5,768 nt of DNA from Bacteroidota bacterium. GTDB lineage: Bacteria > Bacteroidota > Bacteroidia > Bacteroidales > VadinHA17. The stretch covers positions 1 to 5,768 of the forward strand of contig JAEYZD010000156.1 of NCBI GenBank assembly GCA_023430725.1, read 5' to 3'. The translations under genes and the position numbers were made by a program. The notes beneath the pieces are model-generated. The model was not told where the DNA came from, did not search any database, and saw nothing but the letters and a program-made list of their open reading frames with translations. Positions 1-5,768 of the stretch are shown here, piece by piece. Position 1 is the first letter of the stretch, and the number at the start of each line of letters is the position of its first letter.

Positions 1-2
1 GG

Positions 3-86
3 TCATCACCGGTGAAGCGGACAGGTTTTGAAAAGATCAGAAGAAATATTGATTTCGTTGATCACCGGTCACCGGACGAGAGGTGA
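3..86 (+). CDS. Possible C-terminal end of a plus-strand gene entering from the left (partial)
   Basis: The third plus frame is open from the window edge to a TGA at 84-86 and gives about 27 residues ending in ...DHRSPDER, with a basic middle part (KIRRNID). The other two plus frames close within 31 bases, and no minus frame stays open here. If real, this is the tail of a gene running towards the phosphodiesterase gene, with 44 bp between the two stops. The stretch is too short to recognise a family, and an open frame of this length can arise by chance. Only the sequence left of the window could settle it. Confidence 0.27.
   Translation, partial: SSPVKRTGFEKIRRNIDFVDHRSPDER
31..63 (-). terminator. 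Candidate intrinsic terminator for the symporter-phosphodiesterase operon
   Basis: Two nested inverted repeats form an imperfect hairpin. The outer arms are GATCA (35-39) and TGATC (59-63). The inner arms are GAAAT (43-47) and ATTTC (52-56), with a 4-base loop and a 3x2 internal loop, giving 10 base pairs in 29 bases. Read on the minus strand, the stem is followed at once by TTTT (34-31), as expected of a rho-independent terminator, and it lies about 70 bases after the phosphodiesterase stop. The stem is AT-rich and interrupted and the T-run is short, so this is tentative. It would overlap the possible plus-strand gene end at 3-86. Confidence 0.3.
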
Positions 87-87
87 C
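62..87. repeat. CACCGGT-rich short repeats with a 6-bp inverted repeat
   Basis: TCACCGGT occurs at 6-13, inside the perfect 10-bp palindrome TCACCGGTGA (6-15), and again at 62-69, where CACCGG is immediately repeated (64-69 and 70-75 region). GTCACC (68-73) and GGTGAC (82-87) form a 6-bp inverted repeat around an 8-base loop. No T-run follows on either strand, so a terminator role is not supported. Similar GGTCACCG words also occur inside the nearby coding genes, so local composition may explain much of this. Confidence 0.25.
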
Positions 88-130
88 ATAATCAGGGCCA
101 ACAGCTATGAGATCTGCTCAATAACCCGGA

Positions 131-1348
131 TTATCTGAACAGAGGTGCTATCCGCTCCGGGTTGCCGTCGTTCGGGGCCGGCACCAGGTCAAGGATTCCC
201 GTCACAATATTATAAATATCAACATTATACAGGGTGTCAATGCTGAATCCTTTCTTAAAGGCAGGCCCCTCGGCATAGAATATCGAATGCATATCGCTAC
301 AGTGCCAGTCGTATCCGTGATCACCCTTTGAGTAACGCCCCGGTTCAGCCCTGAGCCCTGCTGTCCAGCCCGGATCGGCAATAAGCACTATTTCCGGAAT
401 GCGCGGATGTGTACCATATTTCAGATGTGCCGGCAGATTCTCCTTCGCGTAAGCCTTCAACCCGCGCTGCATGTTAAGCAGGAGGAGCACACTGTCCCGT
501 TTACCTGCAAATGGTTCAATCGCCCAGACGGGATTGCCACCGTAGATCCTCTTCACCATTGTTTGAGGCAGCGTGTCAAAGATGTAGTTGTAACGAGAGT
601 CATCCACCTCCGTCATACCATGGTCCGAAAGGACAATCAGGTTGATGTTTCTGCCATATGGAAGCTTAGCCAGTCCTGTGCGGAGAACACCCAGCAGGCT
701 GTCAAGATTCCTGACAACGTCACCCGTTTCAGGCGAGAAGGGACCGTAACCATGACTCACAGCATCAGGCTCCTCAAAATAAAGGGTTACAAGGTGCGGC
801 CTCAGGTTCTTTGGCAGCGAGAGCCATTTGATCACTGTGTCAACACGGTCACCGAAGGGAACTTCCTCATCATATGGTTTCCAGTAATCAGGCTGGATGC
901 CATGTACCGGCGCCTCGGAGCCAACCCAGTAAAATGAGGCCGACTTCATCCCCTGTTTGCGTGCAGTAACCCACATAGGCTCACCACCGTAAAAGTCACC
1001 GTTGGAAACCATTCTCCGGTCACCGATCCTGTAGACAAGATCAAGATCAGGGGCATAAAAGCTGTTGTTTACCAGCCCGTGATGATCAGGGTAGAGTCCT
1101 GTTGCAATTGTGTAGTGGTTCGGGAATGTTTTAGTCGGAAACGACGGTATCAGCCGTTCTGCCATCACACCCTGCCGGGCGATAGCGTCAAGGACAGGCG
1201 TGCCGTGAATCGAGTCGTAATCCCATCGGAAGGCATCAAGTGAAACCAGTACAACGTATGGTTTGTCACTCCCCGGCTTAATGTTGCTGCAGGATGAGGG
1301 CAGAATTGCGGCAAAGACTGCCAGGATCAGGTATGTGAAAATCTTCAT
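131..1348 (-). CDS. Exported alkaline-phosphatase-superfamily phosphodiesterase, NPP type (nucleotide pyrophosphatase/phosphodiesterase)
   Basis: This 405-residue protein has the metal-site layout of ectonucleotide pyrophosphatase/phosphodiesterases, which cleave phosphodiester or pyrophosphate bonds with two zinc ions and a threonine nucleophile. Visible residues are D38 (SLDAFRWDY), nucleophile T74 in PTKTFPNHY, N95, D195 and H199 (EEPDAVSHGYGP), D242 and H243 (LSDHGM), and H344 (GDHGYDW). All expected ligands are present, so the enzyme should be active. Residues 1-19 form a hydrophobic export signal ending at C20 (PSSC). The -3 residue is proline rather than leucine, so lipidation is likely but not certain. 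The length fits the bare catalytic domain, without the extra domains of animal NPPs. The ATG lies 9 bp after the symporter stop with no clear Shine-Dalgarno sequence, which indicates co-transcription. The substrate (nucleotide, dinucleotide or phospholipid headgroup) cannot be read from the sequence. Family assignment is firm. Confidence 0.93.
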   Translation of the reverse strand: MKIFTYLILAVFAAILPSSCSNIKPGSDKPYVVLVSLDAFRWDYDSIHGTPVLDAIARQGVMAERLIPSFPTKTFPNHYTIATGLYPDHHGLVNNSFYAPDLDLVYRIGDRRMVSNGDFYGGEPMWVTARKQGMKSASFYWVGSEAPVHGIQPDYWKPYDEEVPFGDRVDTVIKWLSLPKNLRPHLVTLYFEEPDAVSHGYGPFSPETGDVVRNLDSLLGVLRTGLAKLPYGRNINLIVLSDHGMTEVDDSRYNYIFDTLPQTMVKRIYGGNPVWAIEPFAGKRDSVLLLLNMQRGLKAYAKENLPAHLKYGTHPRIPEIVLIADPGWTAGLRAEPGRYSKGDHGYDWHCSDMHSIFYAEGPAFKKGFSIDTLYNVDIYNIVTGILDLVPAPNDGNPERIAPLFR

Positions 1349-1357
1349 CAGTTCTGT

Positions 1358-2539
1358 TTACTGTGTTTTCGCTTCTGATTTTCCTGATATTTTATCAACT
1401 ATCAGGGCTATTGCCCCGTCACCGGTCACATTGCACGCAGTACCGAAACTGTCAACTGCAATGTAAAGGGTTATCATCAATCCTATCATCTGCTCGTTGA
1501 AACCAAGAATACTTTGAAGTATTCCGACTGCTGCCATGATGGCACCTCCGGGTACGCCGGGAGCAGCAATCATAATTATTCCCAGCATGAAAATAAAACC
1601 GATGAATGCGGCTATGTCGATCGGAATCCCGAAAAAGTACTGGATTGCCAGCGCGAAACCTGCAATTTTCATAGTACTCCCGGCAAGATGGATTGTGGCA
1701 CACAGAGGTACAGTGAAAGAAGCGATTGTTGGATTGACCTTATTGTTTATTGCACACTGCAATGTGACAGGAATTGTCGCTGCCGACGAAGATGTCCCAA
1801 GGGCGGTCGCATATGCAGGAAGCATCCCTTTCAGCGCTTTCATGGGGTTCCGCCCCGATATTGCTCCTGCAATCATGAACTGTATTATCAACAACAGGAC
1901 GTGAAGAATGAAGATTACAATTATGACCTTCAGGAACAGCATTATTACCGAGTAAACCTGGCCCGAAACGGACATTGAAAGAAACATGCCGAAAATATAT
2001 AGAGGCAGAAACGGGATAATAATGTTTTTAATAATCATTGTAATTATCTCCCTGAACTCCAGAAACGATTTCTGCAGTGTGTCGCCTTTCAGGAATGTTA
2101 TGCCCAGACCTATGCAGAATGAGAGGATCAGTGCCGGCATCACATCCATTACCGGTGGCATCCCGATTGTAAAGAAGGGATCTATCTTAATCTCCTCTAT
2201 TCCGTTCAGCATACCGGTATCGATCCCTTCGGACAGGATATGAGGAAACACCGTCTGGCAGGAAAAAAAGGTGAAGAAGCCCGAGAAAAGGGTCGAGATA
2301 TAGGCAATGAGGGCTGTAATAGCCAGCAATTTCCCGGCACCCTTACCCAGTTCACCAATTGCAGGGGTGATGAGCCCGACGATAAGAAGCGGAATGATGA
2401 ATGAGAGGAAGTTGCCAAAAAGCGAGTTGAATGTTGCAAAAATCCGGGCAAACCAGACAGGGGCAAACAGTCCGACAATAATTCCGAGGATAATTGCAAT
2501 TACCACCCGGCCAAGGAGAGGGATTCTGGAGAGTTTCAT
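1358..2539 (-). CDS. Dicarboxylate/amino acid:cation symporter (DAACS family), atypical binding site
   Basis: A very hydrophobic protein of 393 residues from ATG 2539, or 396 from an in-frame TTG at 2548. I prefer the ATG because it starts MKLSRIP directly before TM1. Residue numbers here count from the TTG. It has the glutamate-transporter fold: about six N-terminal helices, hairpin 1 with the serine-rich SSSAATIP (253-260), helix 7, hairpin 2 with APGVPGG (329-335), and helix 8 with NVTGD (373-377). The family couples uptake of acidic or neutral amino acids or dicarboxylates to Na+ or H+ at the inner membrane. Two signatures differ. NMDGT in helix 7 is HLAGS (287-291), and the helix-8 arginine that binds the substrate side-chain carboxylate in aspartate/glutamate carriers is glycine (G369). 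N373 and D377 remain. I recall these changes as typical of a Bacteroidota subfamily, so substrate and ion coupling should not be copied from GltP. It is the first gene of the operon with the phosphodiesterase. Confidence 0.92.
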   Translation of the reverse strand: MKLSRIPLLGRVVIAIILGIIVGLFAPVWFARIFATFNSLFGNFLSFIIPLLIVGLITPAIGELGKGAGKLLAITALIAYISTLFSGFFTFFSCQTVFPHILSEGIDTGMLNGIEEIKIDPFFTIGMPPVMDVMPALILSFCIGLGITFLKGDTLQKSFLEFREIITMIIKNIIIPFLPLYIFGMFLSMSVSGQVYSVIMLFLKVIIVIFILHVLLLIIQFMIAGAISGRNPMKALKGMLPAYATALGTSSSAATIPVTLQCAINNKVNPTIASFTVPLCATIHLAGSTMKIAGFALAIQYFFGIPIDIAAFIGFIFMLGIIMIAAPGVPGGAIMAAVGILQSILGFNEQMIGLMITLYIAVDSFGTACNVTGDGAIALIVDKISGKSEAKTQ

Positions 2540-2602
2540 ACTGTACAAATAAAATAAGTCCGCTAAAGCTACTAATTTTGGGTAATCAACTATAGGGTCA
2601 TC
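2540..2602. promoter_or_regulatory. Divergent promoter region between the symporter operon and the hydrolase gene
   Basis: This 63-bp AT-rich gap must carry the start signals for both directions. On the plus strand, TAATTTTG (2573-2580) matches the Bacteroidota -7 consensus TAnnTTTG. On the minus strand, TAGCTTTA (2571-2564) matches it with one mismatch and has a TTG at 2589-2587 upstream, though the 15-base spacing is shorter than usual. The two boxes stand nearly back to back, so polymerase binding in one direction could exclude the other. No clear operator palindrome was found. Confidence 0.4.
2573..2580 (+). promoter_or_regulatory. -7 box (TAnnTTTG type) for the isochorismatase-fold gene
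   Basis: TAATTTTG fits the primary sigma-factor -7 motif known from Bacteroidota, and lies 22 bases before the ATG, implying a short leader of roughly 15 bases. No TTTG or TTG -33 element is visible at the expected distance upstream, so the assignment rests on the -7 box alone. A weak AGGG (2594-2597) sits a few bases before the ATG. Confidence 0.42.
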
Positions 2603-3193
2603 ATGAAGAGTTTCATCCTTTCAATCGTACTGGTTGCTGCATTTCAGTATGCGGCGGCCCAGAAGGAATATGCGCTGCTTGTAATCGACGTGCAGAACTT
2701 TTATTTCCCCGGCGGACGGTCTGAGCTGGTTGAGCCCGAAAAAGCTGCAGACAAAGCAGCCTTGGCCATCAGTCACGCCAGAGCCACAGGTAATCCGGTA
2801 ATCTACATTCAGCATAAGTCAGCAGCAGGCATGGAGATCAATGATATTGTGAAACCGGCTGAAGGGGAAAAGACTTTTGTAAAGGAGGAGGTGAACAGCT
2901 TCCTCGGTACCGGGCTGAAGGAGTATATTGACGGCATGGCCATTGACACCCTCGTGATCTGCGGGATGCAGACACAGATGTGCGTGGAGGCGGCAGTGAG
3001 GGCGGCACATGACTTCGGATACGCTGTGATATTGCTTCATGACGCCTGCGCCACCCGTGATCTGAAATTCGGTGACCGCGAGGTTGCCGCAGCCGATGTC
3101 CATGCATCAACACTTGCAACCCTGAAAAGTTACGGAACAGTATTTTCGGTTGCTGAATGGATAGAGACGGAACAGGGGAAGAGGCATCACTGA
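2603..3193 (+). CDS. Exported isochorismatase-fold cysteine hydrolase
   Basis: A 196-residue protein of the isochorismatase-like cysteine hydrolase superfamily, which includes nicotinamidases, N-carbamoyl amidases and isochorismatases. The catalytic triad is complete: D29 in LLVIDVQN, K94 in FVKEEVNSF, and C127 in the G-x-x-T-x-x-C turn (GMQTQMC, 121-127), which carries the usual cis-peptide and oxyanion segment. The first 20 residues are a signal peptide with a hydrophobic core (FILSIVLVAAF) and a likely cleavage after AAA or AAAQ. The hydrolase fold starts at about residue 23, with almost no linker. An exported location, probably periplasmic, is inferred, and this is unusual because most relatives are cytosolic. 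The basic KRHH tail has no assigned role. The residues that set the substrate are not diagnostic, so isochorismatase activity itself should not be assumed. The ATG is preceded by a weak AGGG and a -7 box, and the next gene begins 106 bp later. Confidence 0.9.
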   Translation: MKSFILSIVLVAAFQYAAAQKEYALLVIDVQNFYFPGGRSELVEPEKAADKAALAISHARATGNPVIYIQHKSAAGMEINDIVKPAEGEKTFVKEEVNSFLGTGLKEYIDGMAIDTLVICGMQTQMCVEAAVRAAHDFGYAVILLHDACATRDLKFGDREVAAADVHASTLATLKSYGTVFSVAEWIETEQGKRHH

Positions 3194-3240
3194 CGGTCAG
3201 TAGTTAAACGGATCTGTCATCAGCGGGATGAGGTTGACAT

Positions 3241-3247
3241 GGAGAGG
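3241..3247 (+). promoter_or_regulatory. Strong Shine-Dalgarno-like site before a short ORF
   Basis: GGAGAGG lies 4 bases before the ATG at 3252 and is the best Shine-Dalgarno match in the window. It serves the 14-codon ORF at 3252-3296, not the annotated glycosyltransferase ATG at 3300, which has no such sequence in front of it (ATTTTCTGATAT). This decides that ribosomes may first load at 3252. Confidence 0.4.
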
Positions 3248-3251
3248 AAAA

Positions 3252-3296
3252 ATGAGCAGGATCCTCACAAAGAGTAATCATAAGCCAATTTTCTGA
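3252..3296 (+). other. 14-codon leader ORF in frame with the glycosyltransferase, or its interrupted true N-terminus
   Basis: ATG 3252 opens a reading frame coding MSRILTKSNHKPIF and ends at TGA 3294-3296. One codon (TAT) then separates it from the glycosyltransferase ATG at 3300, in the same frame. A longer version starts at ATG 3228 (22 codons). The peptide is basic and polar, like the cytosolic N-terminus of an inner-membrane protein. It could be a translated leader that brings ribosomes to the next start by re-initiation, or the original N-terminus cut off by a single-base nonsense change or sequencing error. It could also be chance. Confidence 0.3.
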
Positions 3297-3299
3297 TAT

Positions 3300-4832
3300 A
3301 TGTTTAAAGGGGGATGGAAGAGGTTTGACCTTGTTATACTGGCAATCGCACTCTTCAATATTGCTGTCAGGCTGCTCATATATGACAACCTGGAATATCA
3401 CCGTGATGAACTTCTCTATCTCTCACTGGGGCAGCATCCCGATTTCGGGTATGCCACCGTGCCGCCGCTGATAGGGTGGGTCAGCTGGCTGCTGCAGCAT
3501 CTCTTCAGCAATTCTCTCTTTGCCATCCGGCTGTTTGCATCCGTGCTGGGCGGGGTAATGATCTTTCTCGTTGCCTCCATGGCCAGAGAACTTGGAGCCA
3601 CACGATACGGTGCAATCCTGGCTGCAACAGGACTCACTGTCTCCGGGTTTTTCATGAGGACTTTCTTTCTCTTCCACCCGGTACATCTTGAGATATTCCT
3701 CTGGACACTTTGCCTGCTGATGATTATCAAATATATAAATACAGGCAAGGGCTTATTTCTCATACTTTTCGGTGTGGCTGCCGGGTTTGCGCTACTTAAC
3801 AAATACCTTGCGGGACTTCTGTTCCTGGGGCTATTGGTGATTATCCCATTTACCAGGTATAGAAATATATTCACCAACAAGCATTTCTGGTTTGGAATGA
3901 TTGCGGGTGCCCTGATCTTCCTTCCCAACCTGATCTGGCAAGCCTTGAATGGTTTCCCGGTATTCAACCATATGTCAGAACTGTATGACACACAGCTCGT
4001 GCACATGAATGCCGGATTGTTTCTCATGGAACAGCTCTTCCTTCCGTTCGCCGGATCAATCTTTACGGTAGCCGGCCTGGTCTTTCTGCTCGCATCCCGC
4101 GAAGTCAGCAGGTTCAGATTCCTGGGACTCCTTGCCCTCTTTGTCGTTGTCGCCCTGTTGCTTCTGAAAGGAAAGAGTTACTATACTCTCGGAATCATGC
4201 CTGTGCTTATTGCAGCCGGCGGCGCTGCATATGACAGGTGGCTCCGGAACAGGATACTGAGGATTGCCTTCCCCCTGGCTGTTCTCCTGATTGCTCTCCC
4301 GGGGGTGCCTGCAGGATTACCTGTCTGGGACAAGGATGGGCTCAGGAAATATTTCAGTGACCTGGAGGAGAAGTACGGGTTTGATTTTGGCAGGCGGTTC
4401 GAAGACGGCTCAATCCACTCGCTTCCACAGGACTATGCCGACATGGTCGGGTGGGAGGAGCTGACAGCACTGGCTGACAGCGCATACAGTATGGTTGAAG
4501 ACAGGGAGGCTGCACTAATCTACGGTGAGAATTACGGCCATGCCGGTGCAATTACGATCATCGGCAGGAAGTACGGCCTGCCTGAAGCAGTCAGTTTCCA
4601 CGAGAGTTTCAGGTACTGGTTTCCGCACGAATTCCCGGTGGAGATCAAGTCACTTATCTATATCAACCATGAACTTGGTGCAGACGTTGCCCAACTTTTT
4701 GCCGAGATCCGCCTTATCGGGAAAATCTCCGACCCCGATGCACGCGAATATGGCGCCTCTGTTTACCTGTGCGAGTATCCTCTTACCAGCTTCAATGATT
4801 TCTGGAGAGAGCGAACCTCATCCCTCCGCTGA
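3300..4832 (+). CDS. Membrane glycosyltransferase, GT39/ArnT-like (PMT_2-type, polyprenyl-phosphate-sugar dependent)
   Basis: A 510-residue integral membrane protein with about 10-12 predicted helices in residues 9-340 and a soluble, probably periplasmic C-terminal domain (about 341-510). It resembles bacterial relatives of dolichyl-phosphate-mannose protein mannosyltransferase and ArnT, which move a sugar from a polyprenyl-phosphate carrier to protein, lipid A or cell-surface glycan on the outer face of the inner membrane. Signs are HRDELLYL (34-41) in the first periplasmic loop, with D36 and E37 as the likely catalytic or metal-binding acids, then GYATVPPLIGW (50-60), LLNKYLAGLL (165-174), KGKSYYTLGIMPVLIAAGG (290-308) and the C-terminal ENYGHAGAI and YGLPEAVSFH motifs (410-418, 425-434). 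A stop lies two codons upstream of ATG 3300, so this is the first ATG available, and it lacks a Shine-Dalgarno sequence. The acceptor and donor sugar are unknown, and no polysaccharide cluster is visible next to it. Confidence 0.88.
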   Translation: MFKGGWKRFDLVILAIALFNIAVRLLIYDNLEYHRDELLYLSLGQHPDFGYATVPPLIGWVSWLLQHLFSNSLFAIRLFASVLGGVMIFLVASMARELGATRYGAILAATGLTVSGFFMRTFFLFHPVHLEIFLWTLCLLMIIKYINTGKGLFLILFGVAAGFALLNKYLAGLLFLGLLVIIPFTRYRNIFTNKHFWFGMIAGALIFLPNLIWQALNGFPVFNHMSELYDTQLVHMNAGLFLMEQLFLPFAGSIFTVAGLVFLLASREVSRFRFLGLLALFVVVALLLLKGKSYYTLGIMPVLIAAGGAAYDRWLRNRILRIAFPLAVLLIALPGVPAGLPVWDKDGLRKYFSDLEEKYGFDFGRRFEDGSIHSLPQDYADMVGWEELTALADSAYSMVEDREAALIYGENYGHAGAITIIGRKYGLPEAVSFHESFRYWFPHEFPVEIKSLIYINHELGADVAQLFAEIRLIGKISDPDAREYGASVYLCEYPLTSFNDFWRERTSSLR

Positions 4833-4873
4833 TCCGGATTAAGGATCTTGCAGAGGTTTTGATACTGGTTTCC

Positions 4874-5752
4874 TCAGAATGATCTTACCGGTCTTACCTT
4901 AAGCGGAACATGTTTGCCCTGGAATCCCCTGTAGCCATCGCTGAAGAAAAAGGTTTCCATGAATGACATTCCACTGTCATATTCAGAAGAGGTCCAATAA
5001 TAAACATCATAAGTGGAATCGAATCCTCCGATGAGGGTTCGGTTCAGAAACATCATATGCAGCTCATCCTGGCTTGGGAGGTACCAGTCGGAATAGCCTC
5101 CGAGTACAAGATCAAAGCAGGCCTTTGCAGCATAAGTACCCTCACCCTGGGCAGTTACAATGGCAGTTGTATTTGCATTGCCCGTCCCAATTGCGGTTGC
5201 CGTTGCCCCTGTCACAATCAGGGTGCCGTTATACCATGGATACAAAGTTGCAAGATCCGTAGGTGCTGCGATGATACCATGAACCTCACCGGGAAGATAA
5301 CCGGGATCCCCCTGCTTCAGGATGTATGCAATCTTTCCACCAAGGTACTCGTCACCGACGGCCAGCGGATTTGTTGTAAAGTTAAGCTCATTGCCGTAGG
5401 CTGTCCCAATACCGTTGGTTGCATAAGCCCTGATATAATATGTTGTTCCGGGGTTAAGTCCGGTTATATTGCTCGTGAAGATGCCCGGTCCCGCACCGTC
5501 AGTTGTAAAATTGTCATCAATTGCCGGATTTGCATCAGTGCTCCAGCATATTCCCCTGGCAGTCACCGGCGAACCTCCGTCCGAAGTGATCTCCCCTCCG
5601 CTGACGGCAGAATTCTTTGTTATGTCTGTAGCTGAAACTGTAGCAATCACAGGTGTCGTCTCTGGCGGCTTCTTTTCACATCCTGTTGAAATACTAAAAA
5701 CAAGCACTAGAAGTACCTGTCCTCCAAGCCATAGCTTCATTCTTCCTTTCAT
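4874..5752 (-). CDS. Surface or periplasmic lipoprotein with a fibronectin-III-like module and a DUF1566 / Fib_succ_major domain
   Basis: A 292-residue lipoprotein. Residues 1-24 are a signal with hydrophobic core VLLVLVFSI and lipobox STGC, acylated at C25, followed by a charged and proline-rich linker (EKKPPETTP). Residues about 33-127 form a fibronectin-III-like module, recognisable by SGGEITSDGGSPVTARGICW and TTYYIRAYATN. From about 133 to the end is the DUF1566/Fib_succ_major-type domain, with GGKIAYIL, YSDWYLPSQDEL (220-231), YYWTSSEYDS (251-260) and the closing KVRPVRSF. Both modules are widespread in Bacteroidota surface proteins, but neither gives an enzymatic function, and a binding or structural role is only an inference. 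There is one copy of each module. The start could also be ATG 5740, which would make a 288-residue protein, because the purine-rich AAAGGAAG lies just before it. It converges with the glycosyltransferase, 41 bp between stops; its promoter lies outside the window. Confidence 0.87.
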   Translation of the reverse strand: MKGRMKLWLGGQVLLVLVFSISTGCEKKPPETTPVIATVSATDITKNSAVSGGEITSDGGSPVTARGICWSTDANPAIDDNFTTDGAGPGIFTSNITGLNPGTTYYIRAYATNGIGTAYGNELNFTTNPLAVGDEYLGGKIAYILKQGDPGYLPGEVHGIIAAPTDLATLYPWYNGTLIVTGATATAIGTGNANTTAIVTAQGEGTYAAKACFDLVLGGYSDWYLPSQDELHMMFLNRTLIGGFDSTYDVYYWTSSEYDSGMSFMETFFFSDGYRGFQGKHVPLKVRPVRSF

Positions 5753-5768
5753 TTCCGGTTTATAATAG

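Noticed and set aside
407..937. A 176-codon open frame on the plus strand opposite the phosphodiesterase gene.
   Set aside because: It lies wholly antisense to a gene with a complete catalytic motif set, and its translation is Cys/Arg/His-rich with no domain, as expected of a shadow frame.
1017..1430. Further copies of the GGTCACCG word seen at the left edge, within the phosphodiesterase and symporter genes.
   Set aside because: They fall in conserved codons (for example GDR and TGD) and are not regularly spaced, so they are not evidence for a dispersed repeat.
1536..1904. A 122-codon plus-strand frame opposite the symporter with hydrophobic segments.
   Set aside because: The hydrophobic stretches mirror the AT-rich membrane-helix codons of the symporter on the other strand.
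3189..3231. Palindrome ACTGACGGTCAGT over the hydrolase stop codon and the nearby TCATC / GATGA inverted repeat as a terminator or operator.
   Set aside because: The first cannot form a stable hairpin with more than 5 bp and the second has a 5-bp stem; neither is followed by T residues or repeated elsewhere.
3416..4027. A 203-codon open frame on the minus strand opposite the glycosyltransferase.
   Set aside because: It is antisense to clear GT39-type membrane motifs, has no signal or motif of its own, and its composition is that of a mirror frame.
4831..4847. Inverted repeat GATCC / GGATC between the convergent glycosyltransferase and lipoprotein genes as a shared terminator.
   Set aside because: The stem is only 5 bp and neither strand has a T-run directly after it, so it is no better than chance.

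Overview
The window looks like a chromosomal stretch from a member of the Bacteroidota, probably an environmental Bacteroidales or Marinilabiliales-type bacterium of moderate GC. Four things point there. One transporter belongs to a DAACS subfamily that I remember as typical of this phylum. The lipoprotein combines the fibronectin-III-like module and the DUF1566 / 'Fibrobacter succinogenes major paralogous' domain that are common there. The isochorismatase-fold protein has a signal peptide ending in A-A-A-Q. A TAnnTTTG-type -7 box lies before that gene. Most genes also lack a clear Shine-Dalgarno sequence. There is no sign of a phage, an insertion sequence, a CRISPR array or an RNA gene.

Layout, left to right. 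Positions 1-130 may hold the last codons of a plus-strand gene entering from the left, plus a hairpin followed by T4 on the minus strand that could end the next operon. The minus-strand operon 2539-131 has a DAACS-family symporter followed, after 9 bp, by an NPP-type phosphodiesterase with a lipoprotein-like signal. A 63-bp divergent promoter region separates it from the plus-strand isochorismatase-fold hydrolase with a signal peptide (2603-3193). After a 106-bp gap comes a plus-strand GT39/ArnT-like membrane glycosyltransferase (3300-4832). In that gap, a 14-codon ORF with the best ribosome-binding site in the window is in frame with the glycosyltransferase and is cut off from it by one TGA. 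A minus-strand lipoprotein (5752-4874) converges on the glycosyltransferase with 41 bp between the stops. No gene-free stretch exceeds 300 bp.

How the genes may work together: all five are envelope genes by signal peptide, lipobox or membrane segments. The only pair likely to be functionally coupled is the symporter and the phosphodiesterase, where an exported enzyme could release a compound next to an importer. That link is inferred from gene order only. The rest look like independent envelope functions. I do not see a clearly new multi-gene system. The most unusual points are the short in-frame ORF before the glycosyltransferase, the non-canonical binding-site residues of the symporter, and an exported protein of a family that is usually cytosolic.
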